Source: Siderastrea radians
Taxonomy: Eukaryota > Cnidaria > Anthozoa > Scleractinia > Rhizangiidae
Assembly: GCA_964017195.1 (NCBI GenBank)
Contig: OZ024895.1
Span: forward strand, 8,180,001-8,244,000
Direction: 5' to 3'
Length of the DNA: 64,000 bases
Each line of letters begins with the position of its first letter. Position 1 is the first letter of the stretch. The translations under genes were made by a program, and so were the position numbers. Below the pieces are notes generated by a model. The model was not told where the DNA came from. It saw only the letters and a program-made list of their open reading frames with translations, and searched no databases. This document shows, piece by piece, positions 44,228-54,722 of the stretch.

Positions 44228-45968
44228 ATGAACAAATTTACAGAAAATGAATGTCTGCCAAATTTTGAATTGAAATTGAAATTTTTAGAAAATTTGAGGA
44301 AACCACTCACACTCAAAAGTACGAGAAAACGCATTGAAGAAAAAAAAATGGCAGAGATGAGGGAAGAAAGCCAAACGAAAGCTTTTACCGAGGAAAACCA
44401 AACAAGCGCCGCGAAAGAAAACCCAACAGGTATCAATGCCGAAAAAAGTCAAGCATCTATTCCGGAAAAGCAAACCATTGTGACCTATACAGATGACGAA
44501 CTGGTCTCTTTTAAGGACAATATGGTTTCAGAAAACACTAGAAAAAAGTACAAGTACATCCGTACGCCGTTTGCAGTCCTGGTTCAAGGAAAAACATGGC
44601 AAACAAATTAATCTCGATGCAATTTCAAAGCAAGAAGCACCGCAGCTTCTCAAGCACTTCTTTCTAGAAATAAGGCAGACGACCAAAGAAAACAAAGGCA
44701 AAGAATATGAACCAGGAACATTACAAACTTACCGCAATGGTTTACGAAGATACTTTCTGGAACGTCCATGTCCACCGGCAGTAGACAACTTCGACCTCGA
44801 AAATCTTCAGCCATTGAGTTCGAAGAAGTTTCAACGATGCTATCCATGAAGAAAAAGGATTTGAAGCAAAAAGGTCTTGGCAACAAACCAAATGCCACTC
44901 AACCAGTTGAAACAGAAGATATTGAAAAGATGTGGTCGTCAGGTGCAATCGGCCTTCAAAATCCTCGCTCTCTTCTCCATCTGGTATGGTGGAACAATGT
45001 CACGCACTTAGGAATGAGAGGATTTAAAGAACAACATGACTGTCAACTAAGTGATTTCATCGTGACAGAGCAGTACATCGAATACAAAGAGCGACAAATC
45101 AAGAACCGCCAGGGAGACGAACCGACTGCGACAAAACGGAAGGGGAAAGTATAACAACAAGATTTGGAGGACGGATGGTGGAGAGCGAGATCCGCACAGA
45201 GCATTTATCGAGTACGTTGGCCATCGTCCGAAGGGTGATAACGTTCCTGGAAATTTCTAGCGAATGTCGAATAAGTTGGCCGGTTTCAACCCAAGCACGA
45301 CAACTACCAACAGCGATTCAAGTCATGCTTTACGGGAGATTGTTCTCAACAGCTTAGTCCCGCCAAGCAACACAGCAGCTACTGGTAACCGTGACAGCAG
45401 TGCCAGTAGTTCTAGTTACCTGATGGCAGGGGCAGTTGGCGGGATGTTTACTGGAGTAACTTTTAAAGTGCACCTAACCCCAAAATATTTTTTTCGCTAA
45501 AATAACTCTTTGTACCTGTTCGAAAAGCATTACGGTTTTTTTTATGAAATCCCCCTCAGTCTTGACTTTTTATATTCTGTAAAAGTTACGAAATCTAGCC
45601 ATCATCTGGTACACGACCGAGCTAGTGAGGGCATGGGTCTATTCTGGATTTGACATCACAAACTGATTTGCATCTCCTTAAGTCTTTGTAAACATGCAGG
45701 CAAAGCAGTTTGTGACGTCAAATCAAGAATAAACCCATGCCCCTTCTACCTCGGTCGTGCGACAAATGATGCTTAGTTTGTCGTAAGTTCTGAAGCCCAT
45801 AAAAAAGTCAAAAACTGCAAATAATGTCGAAATGTTTTTAAAATAGGTGCAAAGATTTATATAAGCGTAAAAAATATTTTGGGGTTGGGTGCACTTTAAT
45901 AATTCTCCAGTAAATATTTCCATAAACTTTCAGTGCAACATGACACCAACAAGCGACTCTCTGCAATG
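44228..45968 (+). pseudogene. Crypton-type tyrosine recombinase (DUF3504-like) relic
   Basis: Pieces in successive frames: N-terminal charged region (44228-44565, with DELVSFKDNMVSENTRKKYK), a core-binding part (44566-44805, QSWFKEKHGKQINLDAISKQ), and a catalytic-domain start (44806-45154) with LGMRGFKEQHD, where the Arg fits recombinase box I. A deletion and frameshifts near 45155-45260 remove the H-x-x-R and Tyr region. A C-terminal piece (QEMSNKLAGF onward) follows, and a TTAA MITE splits the last codons. At least two frameshifts plus the deletion make it inactive. DUF3504/KIAA1958-like similarity is from memory of the family. Confidence 0.7.
45473..45899. mobile_element. TTAA MITE inside the Crypton relic, 0.43 kb
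   Basis: TTAA at 45473-45476 and 45896-45899, termini AGTGCACCTAACCCCAAAAT and inverse. The whole element folds into a long hairpin (for example GGGCATGGGTCTATTCTGGA against AAGAATAAACCCATGCCC). Taking one TTAA and the insert out leaves an uninterrupted reading frame to a stop at 45966, which confirms the borders. Confidence 0.9.
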
Positions 45969-46173
45969 AAAGAAAAACAGTTAAAATAGTGACTTTTAAG
46001 CTTTTTTGAGCTATTTTTCGTAAGAGTTTACTCAGATATTCCAGTCTTAATCATTATACTTTAAATGCGATTTTTTTATAACTGTAAAGCGCTTACCGGT
46101 TTTTTTGTAGATCTTGTTTTCACACCGGAACGCTTGAAATTTCCCTTTCGCTTGAGCATTTCAGTTGTTGATT

Positions 46174-46210
<37 letters not shown>

Positions 46211-47385
46211 ACGTGGAATTCACTCGTCAGGCAGTGAATTTTTCTATAAAACCAGCATGTTAGAGTAATTTTGTGTTCGTGATGACTGAAAATTTATGAA
46301 AACAGTTTATCCTATATACGGTTACCCGGTTCCTGACCTTTGGTGACTTCTTGTTTGTTGTATTTTCTGTAGCGTAATCTTCCAAATATAATTTCAGTCG
46401 TCTTTCGTCCATCGATTCAATCTGGAAATGTATTCATTCCTTTATTTTCCGTGTTTTGTTTAGTTAAAGCATCATTACGACCCTCGTTTAGGTTTTGTGG
46501 TTGAATCGGAGTAAATGTTAACTTTTATTCGGGCAAAGGGAGGAGAGTTTGATACGGTATGTTCTCCTTTATTGCGTGGTTAGTTTTCAACTGACGAGAA
46601 ATTTTCTTTACTGTCTGGACTCTTGGACTTAATTTAAGAGTAAGTGTGCAGTTTTGTACCACATGACAAGCTTCTATGTTGAAGTCATGGCAAAAGGTTG
46701 CAGTCTACTCCACCTAGATCTATTTTCTTTTAACTTTTATTCGTAGCAATATAAACTCATTACAAACACTTTTTGCCCGAGCTAAAAGCCACCATGGCTC
46801 TTGTTTATTATCAAAAAGAAGGATAAAATGTTCTTGAACACCAACAAAATAAACTGAAATGACATGTTTTCCCAACAAAGGAATCTTCTTGTTTACTATT
46901 TTGTTGTGTTTTTTTCTGAAACGAGAAAGATTTTAAATATGTATTTCTGACCACGTGTAAAACCTTGAAAATCTTTACATCTCTGTTTCAGGCAATACTT
47001 TAAAGCTGAGTGTGATGTCGTAGCAGTTACAATTGCAAAACCAAAGATCCACCAAAAACCCTCCAAATTTCAGTTGTTCTAATTTATCTGAAAAACTAAG
47101 TCGCTGACCTAACGTTTTACAGCTTGCTAAGAGGGGGTATTTCACTAGCAATTTCATCTGCAACTTGTGTCGCAACGGCATTGCATTGCAAGTTGCAAAA
47201 AAACAGTAACCTCGCATATGAGGGCCTTAGATTGCTATATGTATTTGCACAATACAGGTTTCTTTATCCTGACATTTTTTATCTCAGCAGTAATTTTTTT
47301 CTCAGCAAGTTCCAAACAGACAGGAAACTATTCTTAGAATGTTTCTTTACATCATGCACTCACTTGTTTTTTAATATTCTAACAG
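45969..47385. other. Intron sequence before SEA exon 2
   Basis: No element ends or genes can be supported. It ends in the acceptor TTAATATTCTAACAG. Confidence 0.45.
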
Positions 47386-47534
47386 GAAGGGAAGTGTGAT
47401 TGTTGATTTGGAACTGACGTTCAGTCAGAGCGTTAGTCAGGGTGACATAGATGCACTGGTACTAGAGGCAACTAAAGATGGAAAGCTTGGCGAGCTTGAA
47501 GTTAGTGAGATAAAAGTTGGAGGCCTGATTGAAG
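47386..47534 (+). CDS. SEA membrane protein, exon 2 (SEA second half)
   Basis: 149 nt, phase 2 in and 1 out, between TTCTAACAG and GTAGGT. It opens with KGSVIVDLELTF: the G-S bond in GSVIV is the position where SEA domains of membrane mucins self-cleave. The remainder (DIDALVLEATKDGKLGEL, then VSEIKVGG) has the helix-strand pattern of the SEA C-terminal half. The join to exon 1 is in phase and gives TRLRKGSVIV, which strongly supports the 7.5-kb intron despite its size. Confidence 0.82.
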
Positions 47535-47798
47535 GTAGGTTGTTGTTCCCCCATATCTTGAAACAATTACAAATAATACCCAGCACAAAGAGTGTTTGTG
47601 ACATTAAACTAAGAAAGAATAAAACAAGCCAGTTTTATTTGACTAATCTCAGTTAGTTGTTCACTCATTCCTTGCATTTATTGACTTGACCTTCTTCCCC
47701 ATTAGTCGTCCTCTCTGATGTCATTCAGACAGAAGCTTGTTAACGTAATGTCCATGATTTATACCCATTACCTGAAAGCATTACTTTATTCCTTCTAG

Positions 47799-47867
47799 CT
47801 ACCTTAGGACCTACAGAAGGCAACGAGGACTGTAATCCATTTTCCGAGGGACAAGACTGTAAAAAAG
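47799..47867 (+). CDS. SEA protein stalk exon, copy a
   Basis: 69 nt, phase 1 to 1, acceptor CCTTCTAG and donor AAAAAAG/GTATGC. It encodes ATLGPTEGNEDC followed by NPFSEGQDCKK. This is a short acidic stalk with two Cys that could pair with each other or link chains. It belongs to a duplicated cassette with the transmembrane exon at 48345. Confidence 0.75.
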
Positions 47868-48344
47868 GTATGCATTTCACTGATTTGTCATAATATTTTT
47901 ATCTCTGGGAAGGACCACTTCTTAAAAGGTGCAGTTTGTTTATCGATGGGCAAAGTCACATTGTTATTAACAAAATATCAACAGCCTCCTTAATAGAAGA
48001 GATATCTCCTGTAAAACAGAATTTTTTCCAGGAGTTAATCCTACATTACATCATGCTTTGGCGCCCTCCTGAAAAGACCGAGCAAGCTGTGACCTAAGAT
48101 ATGGAATGTTGAACTTGACGCAGGTTACAATGGATATGGTCAGTGACACGACTCGACGGGTTTCTTTCAGTTAGTACGCTGGGGTTATCCCACGTAAATG
48201 TTTCATTCAAGATTAGTCATTCCTGACCATGCTTTCTCCTTCTCAGTCCCTTGCCATTATTTGACGTCTTCACCAGTGTGTTTGTAACAAAATTGTACTT
48301 TTAAAATGGTGTATGTCGTTACCTTTTCTTCGTTTCTTTTTTAG

Positions 48345-48433
48345 CCAAGCCTGCCTTGATTGCTCTGTGTGCAGTAGCTGGTGTGGTTGTGTTAGCTCTT
48401 CTTATAGCCATCATTGCTTGTAGCATGCATTAG
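48345..48433 (+). CDS. SEA protein transmembrane exon, copy a, ends in stop
   Basis: Acceptor TTCTTTTTTAG, phase 1. It encodes AKPALIALCAVAGVVV then LALLIAIIACSMH, a single hydrophobic helix, and then TAG (48431-48433). In copy b the aligned codon is AAG. Used as a terminal exon it would give a membrane protein with almost no cytoplasmic tail. Alternatively it is a decayed exon that splicing skips. Confidence 0.6.
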
Positions 48434-48660
48434 AAGAAGACAAGTGGGTCACCACATGGTCATTCACTTCATAGGAGCCAGTTTTATTTGACCAATCTCA
48501 GTTAATTGTTCACTCATTCCTTGCATAAATTTATTGACTTAACCTTTTTTCCCAAAAGTCGTCCTCCCTGATGTCACGCAGACAGAAGTCTGTTAATGAA
48601 ATGCCCATGATTTATACCCGTTACCTGAAAGCATTACTTTATTCCTTCTACCTACCTTAG

Positions 48661-48720
48661 GACCTACAGAAGGCAAAGAAGACTGTAATCCATTTTCGGA
48701 AGGACAAGACTGTAAAAAAG
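48661..48720 (+). CDS. SEA protein stalk exon, copy b, shifted acceptor
   Basis: 60 nt, phase 1 to 1. The original acceptor of copy a (CTTCTAG) is CTTCTAC here, but an AG nine bases downstream (48659-48660) keeps the frame. The exon then encodes GPTEGKEDC followed by NPFSEGQDCKK, three residues shorter than copy a. Confidence 0.6.
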
Positions 48721-48904
48721 GTATGCATTTCACTGGTTTGTCATAATATTTATATCTCTGGAAAGGACCACTTCTTTAAAGGTGCAGTTGATTTATCATT
48801 GGACAAGCTCACCTTGTTATTGACAAAATATCAAGCCTCCTCAAAAGAAGAGATATCTCTCGTGAAACAGAATTATTTCGAGGAGTTAGTCCTTCATTAC
48901 TTCT

Positions 48905-49675
48905 CAATGTTATTTATAATTCATTTTTTAACTACCAATCACCGGATGTATACCTCATCACGTGCATGCATTTTGATATCCAGTGAAAAACGGTATGCCA
49001 CTCCCCAGTAAGAGTGGTATATACCACTAACTATGCACATTTCACAATTTCCAGAAAATTAGTAAATCTTTAGAAGTCAATTGTATCCACTACTCGTAAA
49101 ATGGTTCATTTACAGTTCACATGAGATTTACATTTACAGAGCAATTCGTGAACATTGCTAAACACTGTGGACAATTTTTTCGCTCTTTCACCTGAGACTT
49201 GTTGGGAAAGCTCCAACTATTCTTCAAGTCTTCGAACTCAGTGAAGGCAATATTTGAATTCATGCGCTTCCCGGCTTGATAACAGATAATGTTATCATTC
49301 GCTTCATTTACCGCTTCCTGATTTACCTTCTCGAAGTTTACTTTTAGGCCTGCACAGGGCCAGTAAGGAAATTTTTTTGTCTCTACAAATTTTAGGCAGT
49401 CGAAACAGGATGATTCCGAAGGTAGCTTTGTCGCAAGATTGAAAAGGACACAAATGCAAATATCAGCGTTGCCATAAATGGTTTGCGAAAAACGTGGCAT
49501 TTTTGCTGGCATTGCAAACAACCAACTACGTGTTAATCACAATCTTTTGCTCACAGATGCAAACAAATTTTGCTTGTCAGTAAAGTGTTGATTATTTATT
49601 GTTTATTATGCGCAACTGAGAAGTCATATCGACAACTCGGGCTTCGTGTTTCATCAAGGTCTCGAAAAACCTCGA
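48905..49675. other. Insertion in the copy-b intron, unassigned
   Basis: Absent from the aligned intron of copy a (around 48050-48078), so it was gained after the duplication or lost from copy a. A minus-strand frame of 134 codons (49117-49521, containing CPQC) is open but not recognised. No terminal inverted repeat is obvious. Confidence 0.5.
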
Positions 49676-49809
49676 AACAATAAAAGACTAAGCAATCTGT
49701 GACCTCTAAGACATGAAATTTTGAACTCGACACAAGTTACATTGGATATGGTCCGTCACACGTCTCGACGGCTTTCTTCAGTTAGCATGCTGGCGTTATC
49801 CTACGTAAA

Positions 49810-49996
49810 TTTGTTGATATTGTAAATATTGTTTATAAATAACGTTTTTAATTACTGTAATTTATTTTTCCTTTGTTTGTTATTGTTCCTTAAAAGCACC
49901 ATTGGAGAGGTTCAATAAAGTCTGTCTGTCTGTATGTATGTACGTATGTACGTATGTATGTAGGTAGGTAGGTAGGTAGGTAGGTAGGTAGGTATG

Positions 49997-50035
<39 letters not shown>

Positions 50036-50062
50036 ACGTATGTATGTATGTATGTATGTATG

Positions 50063-50095
<33 letters not shown>
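49810..50095 (+). mobile_element. LINE 3' tail with microsatellite
   Basis: Inserted relative to copy a: ACGTAAAT then TTGTTGATATTG on the left, a segment ending TTCAATAAAGTCTGTCTGTC, and a long GTAT/GTAG/TG microsatellite, then GTAAAT again on the right. The uninterrupted counterpart is at about 48198-48206. A short repeated 3' tail and a target duplication fit a 5'-truncated CR1/L2/RTE-type non-LTR element. The exact clade is not assigned. Confidence 0.65.
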
Positions 50096-50242
50096 GTTTG
50101 ATTCAGGATTAGTCACTCGTGACCATGCTTACTCCTTCTCAGTCCCTTTCCATTTTTTTACGTCTTCACCAGTGTTCATGTAACAAACTTTTACTTTGTA
50201 AATGGTGTATGACGTTACCATTTCTTCGTGCTTGTTTTTTAG

Positions 50243-50344
50243 CCAAGCCTGCCATGATTGCTCTGTGTGCAGTAGCTGGTGTGGTTGTATTAGCCCTTCT
50301 TACAGTCATCATTGTTTGTAGCATGCACAAGAAGAAGATCAGTG
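50243..50344 (+). CDS. SEA protein transmembrane exon, copy b
   Basis: 102 nt, phase 1 to 1, acceptor TTGTTTTTTAG and donor AGTG/GTAAGG. It encodes AKPAMIALCAVAGVVV then LALLTVIIVCSMH and the stop-transfer KKKISG. The positive residues after the helix set the C-terminus on the cytoplasmic side. If the next intron is retained, the frame ends after GKGSVSNGN at 50373, just before the TTAA element starts. Confidence 0.75.
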
Positions 50345-50375
50345 GTAAGGGATCCGTCTCAAATGGTAACTAAAC

Positions 50376-51712
50376 TTAAGGTTACTCCGGACCTTCGCTG
50401 GTGTCCTCGGGGAAAAAATTCGTATGCGCGCCGTTTTAAAGGAAAACACGGCAAACTATACATCTTTGGAAAGCTTAATAAATGTAGATTTCGAAAAAAA
50501 TTATAAATTGCCAGTTTCTTCAAATCCGCGAAAGAAAATCGCAAACAACCATGAAAATGACCATGTGTCATTCAATTGGATTAATAGGGTATCAAATGCA
50601 AGCGCCTTGGCAAAATAACTGCACAGTGTTAATCACAAAGGATCAATCATCAAAAGTGTGTCAGCATTTTTCGATATTCTGAAGGGTTATTTTTTGATTA
50701 ATTTGTCAAGTTCGAGCAGCAAAGAATGCACGATGGGCATTGCATTGAAGATCGCCACGGGTGAACAACAACATCGTGTAAGGAATGTTCAGGCCAAATT
50801 TCACAGAAATCTGCCGAATTTTGGTACCCTATTAATTCATTTGTTTAATTGAATGAAACATGGTCATTTTGGCGGTCATTTTGGCAATTTTCTTTTGTGG
50901 AATTAAAAAAACTGGCAATTCATATTTTTTCCCGAAATCTACATTTATTAAGCTTTCCAACGATATATAGTTTGCCGTGCTTTCCTTTAAAATAGCGCGC
51001 ATATGAATTTTTTCACGCCGGGCCAGCGTGAGGCCTGAAGCGGCACTCCAGGAATAACTTTTGTGTTTTTAATCCAGTGAGGCTCAAACTTTGCAACATA
51101 ACAGACTTTTCAATTGCAAACAATCGTATGATTTTTGTTTTTCGATTTTAACGGGTTTTGGCTGGAAAATGACGTTATACAGATGACGTCAAAATTTTAT
51201 TTTCACCGTATGACTAAACTAGTACACGATTTGGAAAGAATATGTTGAGACAAATTCAAATGTGAAAAAGTAATTGAAAAAGCTTTAGCGGTTCAAAAGA
51301 TATTGCATTTTGAAATTTGCCAAAGTTCTAAATATAGTAACAAAATGGCGGGAAATTCAAATTCAGATTGTGGTATCTTTTGAACCGATAAAGCTTTTTC
51401 AATTATTTTTTCATATTTGAATTCGTCTTGTCATATCCTTTTGAAATCGCGCAATAAGTCAGTCATCAGGTGAAAATAAAATTTTGACGTCATTTGTATG
51501 ACGTCATTTTCCCGCCAAAAACCGTTAAAATCGAAAAACAAAAATCATACGATTGTTTGCAATTGAGAAGTCTGTTACGTTGCAAAGTTTGAGCTCCACT
51601 GGATTAAAAACACAAAAGTTATTCCTAGAGTGCCGCTTCAGGCCTCATGGTGGCCCGTCGTGTTTCCTGGAGGACACGGGTGGACACCCGCGAAGGTCCG
51701 GAGTAACCTTAA
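50376..51712. mobile_element. TTAA foldback element, 1.34 kb
   Basis: TTAA at both ends (50376-50379, 51709-51712), termini GGTTACTCCGGACCTTCGC and inverse. It has two internal inverted pairs: 50410-50510 with 50925-51010, and 51035-51330 with 51355-51650. The second makes a hairpin of about 600 bp centred near 51345. Non-coding. Confidence 0.88.
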
Positions 51713-51774
51713 GATTCAATGATCAGTAACTTCTAACGAAATCTTGCCAACATACGTATAGAAAATTGACCATT

Positions 51775-52844
51775 TTAAAGAGCCAGTGTCACCCAAAGTG
51801 CTTTGCGTGCTTGTGTTTTTGTTTTGAAACAGCTTTTAGCGTTTGGCTGGCGCGTTTGCCGAACTTTTCGCAAATTATACCTTGCCGCACTGGCCTTTCA
51901 GCGAGCTGATATCTACAGTAGTAGCCTCTGAAAATGAAACTATGTTCATCGCTAGATGTTACTGGAGAAAACAACTCTAGATCTGACTTTGTAGTCAAAG
52001 TGTATTGAGCTATTATAGCAGCCGTCCCAGCCGATCGATTGATCGATCGATCGATCTCGATGGACGTAAAACCAGAGCAGCCACTTCTACTCGATATAAA
52101 AACAAGACAAAAACAAGTAGTAAGAATATTGACGTCTTCTTCGCTAGATGTCACTGGAGGAAACTACTCTAAGATCTCACTTCGCATTCAATTTACAGTC
52201 CGATCTATTGATCGCGGGATCGATCGCATCGGCCGATGTCGATGGACGCAAAACCAGAAAACCCCTCTTACACTTTTTGTAAAAGTAAAACATAAGCAGA
52301 CAGTGAACTCAAGGAATAGTTAAGCAAAACAGCACAAGCTCATGACCATAAGCATTATTTTGGAGCAGGCCCGTAGCTACTGCTATTTTGTGGTAAATTA
52401 ACGTTCCTTCTGTTTTCATCCGGCAACGCGAATATTGCACTATTTCGGCAAACGCAGTGTCAGTACTATTGCTGAAACCCGTAGATGATTTTCTTTCCCT
52501 CCGCTACTGATACACGGAATCCTTTAGCCGTACAACTTTGGTAGAGCCCGGAAGACTCGGCCTTCGGCTCAGCTTTCCTGAACCCTACGAAGCATTCAAT
52601 TTAAAGATCTCCTTCGGCTTCTCCACCGCGAAAACACTTCAGAATTCGGAAATGTACAACTAAATCGATACGACGACACTTAAATGTCAAGTCAAAACTC
52701 ACACTAGTGCTTTCGTATCGCTAATGGTAGCGATGGAAGAAGATACAAATCGGACTTCACAACAATCAAGTAAATGGCGGATTTATCATATATGAAAAAT
52801 GTACCTCGGCGCGCAAAGCACTTTGGGTGACACTGGCTCTTTAA
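51775..52844. mobile_element. TTAA element, 1.07 kb, with internal duplication
   Basis: TTAA at 51775-51778 and 52841-52844, termini AGAGCCAGTGTCACCCAAAG and inverse, about 29 bp long. Inside, a unit of about 192 bp beginning GCTAGATGT is repeated (51951 and 52143), each with a GATC/ATCG-rich segment. Non-coding. Confidence 0.85.
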
Positions 52845-53285
52845 GGAAAAATTCATCTGGCATGAAAGTGGGGCGGTATCACAAAAAAGTACATGTACTT
52901 GATAGCTTTTCACCGAAAATATTTTTTGCCACGTTGCCAAGGTCACAATCATGTTTAATTACTCAGAATTTTACAAAGGAAGTTTTCTTTTTTTCGTAAC
53001 CGCAACTCTGTTAAAACTTCATCACATCAAATATGCATTCGAACTTGACAGGGAAATCATCATGACAGCAAAACGTTGTTCTTTGCCGTAATCGCTGAAT
53101 TTTATTTTAAAAGGGGTTTTTACTATACGTGCATTTGCCTTGCAAGGTCATAAAAACATGTTCATTAAAGAGAATTTTTGATGGCAGTGGCAGTACTCAA
53201 AACGAGGATTTTTTCAAAGATGACCCGTTTTTGTTATGTTTTTGTTGGTATTTGTAAACATATCAGTCTTTTGTGTTACTAATAG

Positions 53286-53319
53286 GTGGTACTTATTCTC
53301 AACGACGTGTTCCAGAAGG
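53286..53319 (+). CDS. SEA protein cytoplasmic-tail exon 1
   Basis: 34 nt, phase 1 in and 2 out, between GTTACTAATAG and GTAAGA. It encodes GGTYSQRRVPEG. Very small, but phases match the exons on both sides, and the basic residues suit a juxtamembrane tail. Confidence 0.55.
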
Positions 53320-54533
53320 GTAAGAAAAACGTTTGTTAATAAGCCTTTGGGCTCTGCATCATCACACATATTCTGCTTATTGGTCTTCATACATGTTGTT
53401 AAATAATAGTTGAGGGAACGTATTTAAACGTTAAGACAATTCAGCTCTGGTGATTGATTGCTTAATTCTCATGATCTTTATTTGTCATAATGCATTGATG
53501 TGATGAGATATTTTATGCTGTTCAGTGTTAGGGGTTCTAAAAAACGGGTAACTAAGTTGAAAAAGTAATTGCATCAGACTCAGCTGGAACCAGCTGAGAT
53601 TGATCCTTGCCATTGACCCCTGGGAAGGCTGTCGGGAAGGTGACCAAGAATTTCCATCACGTTTTCTCCTCGGACTGCAAAGGATTTCTTTTACCTATGC
53701 TTGAGGGCCCTAAAGGCTATGAAACGTTTGAATTCCAGGGCTTGATTGTTGAAAGGCAATTTATTGTTATCTTTGCTTGGCTGTTATTAATTTTTTTTGC
53801 TTGGTTACTGTTGAAACCTTGCTTGGTTAACGAATAACCAAGGCTTCTGTATTATTAAAAGTTTGAAATTTCGAAAGCAGCAAAAGACAAAACGTGGGAA
53901 AAAACAAGGTTATAGAAACCCATATTGTTATAAAAAAAGCCTGATCAAACTTAACTCAAAATTGCAGCTAATCCTGGCTTTGTTAACTCATTTTGTCACT
54001 CACAAAAAAGGCAAAATTGACCACTATGGATGTTTTATTCAATTTCTTGACAGGTATTTACAGCAATGTGGTCTACAATATCTCAATTGAAAGGGGATAA
54101 AATGGGATTCTCAGAAAAATAACACTGCATAAATTATTCATTATATTTCAAGAAAAAAGTAGATTCTTCCAAAATGATGTGTGTGTGTTGCACAGAGATG
54201 TTAAAAAGAAAAATGTTCCACATCATATCAGCAACATGTCCTGAAAATTTGGCGGAAAAAGATAAAAACTAGAATTAGCTACGATCTTTAACTACAACCA
54301 ATCTAGAAATGTAACCTTATCGTATTTCTCCATGGTAACATATAATCTCCTTGGAGTGGGCTTGAATTACGCGTCCCTCTTCCCTCGACCAAAGTCGCTC
54401 AAAAAAAGGTTTCCTCCAAACTTATTGCGCTGTTCACTCTCATTATTGACTTTATAGAAATATTTTGTGATATAGTTAAGAATTCAGGGAACGATTGCAG
54501 AATACCCCGCATCTCTAGCTACACGGCGCAGCC
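53320..54533. other. Intron sequence, no feature
   Basis: The short frames at 53607 and 53863 are not recognised. No element ends. Confidence 0.4.
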
Positions 54534-54722
54534 GGCTACGCGTCTACGCGGCTACACCGTCATAATTTATTCCTAGCTCTCTAAGTTTTCTGAAAAGTGG
54601 CTGCGCGTCTACGCGGCTACACTGTCATAATTTATTCATAGCTCGCTAAGTTCTTTGGAAAGCGGATACGCGTCTACGCGGTTACACCGTCCTAATTTAT
54701 TCATAGTCTGCAAAGTTAGAGA
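54534..54722. repeat. Tandem repeat, three units of about 65 bp
   Basis: Each unit contains GCGTCTACGCGG, CTACACCGTC and AATTTATTCATAG-like words. Divergence between units is about 10-15 percent. Confidence 0.8.

Noticed and set aside
49117..49521. 134-codon minus-strand frame with a CPQC motif
   Set aside because: It lies in an insertion specific to one intron copy and shows no recognisable domain, splice structure or homologue in the window.
49920..50090. Tandem array as a CRISPR or satellite
   Set aside because: It is a GTAT/GTAG/TG microsatellite attached to a LINE tail, with no spacers.
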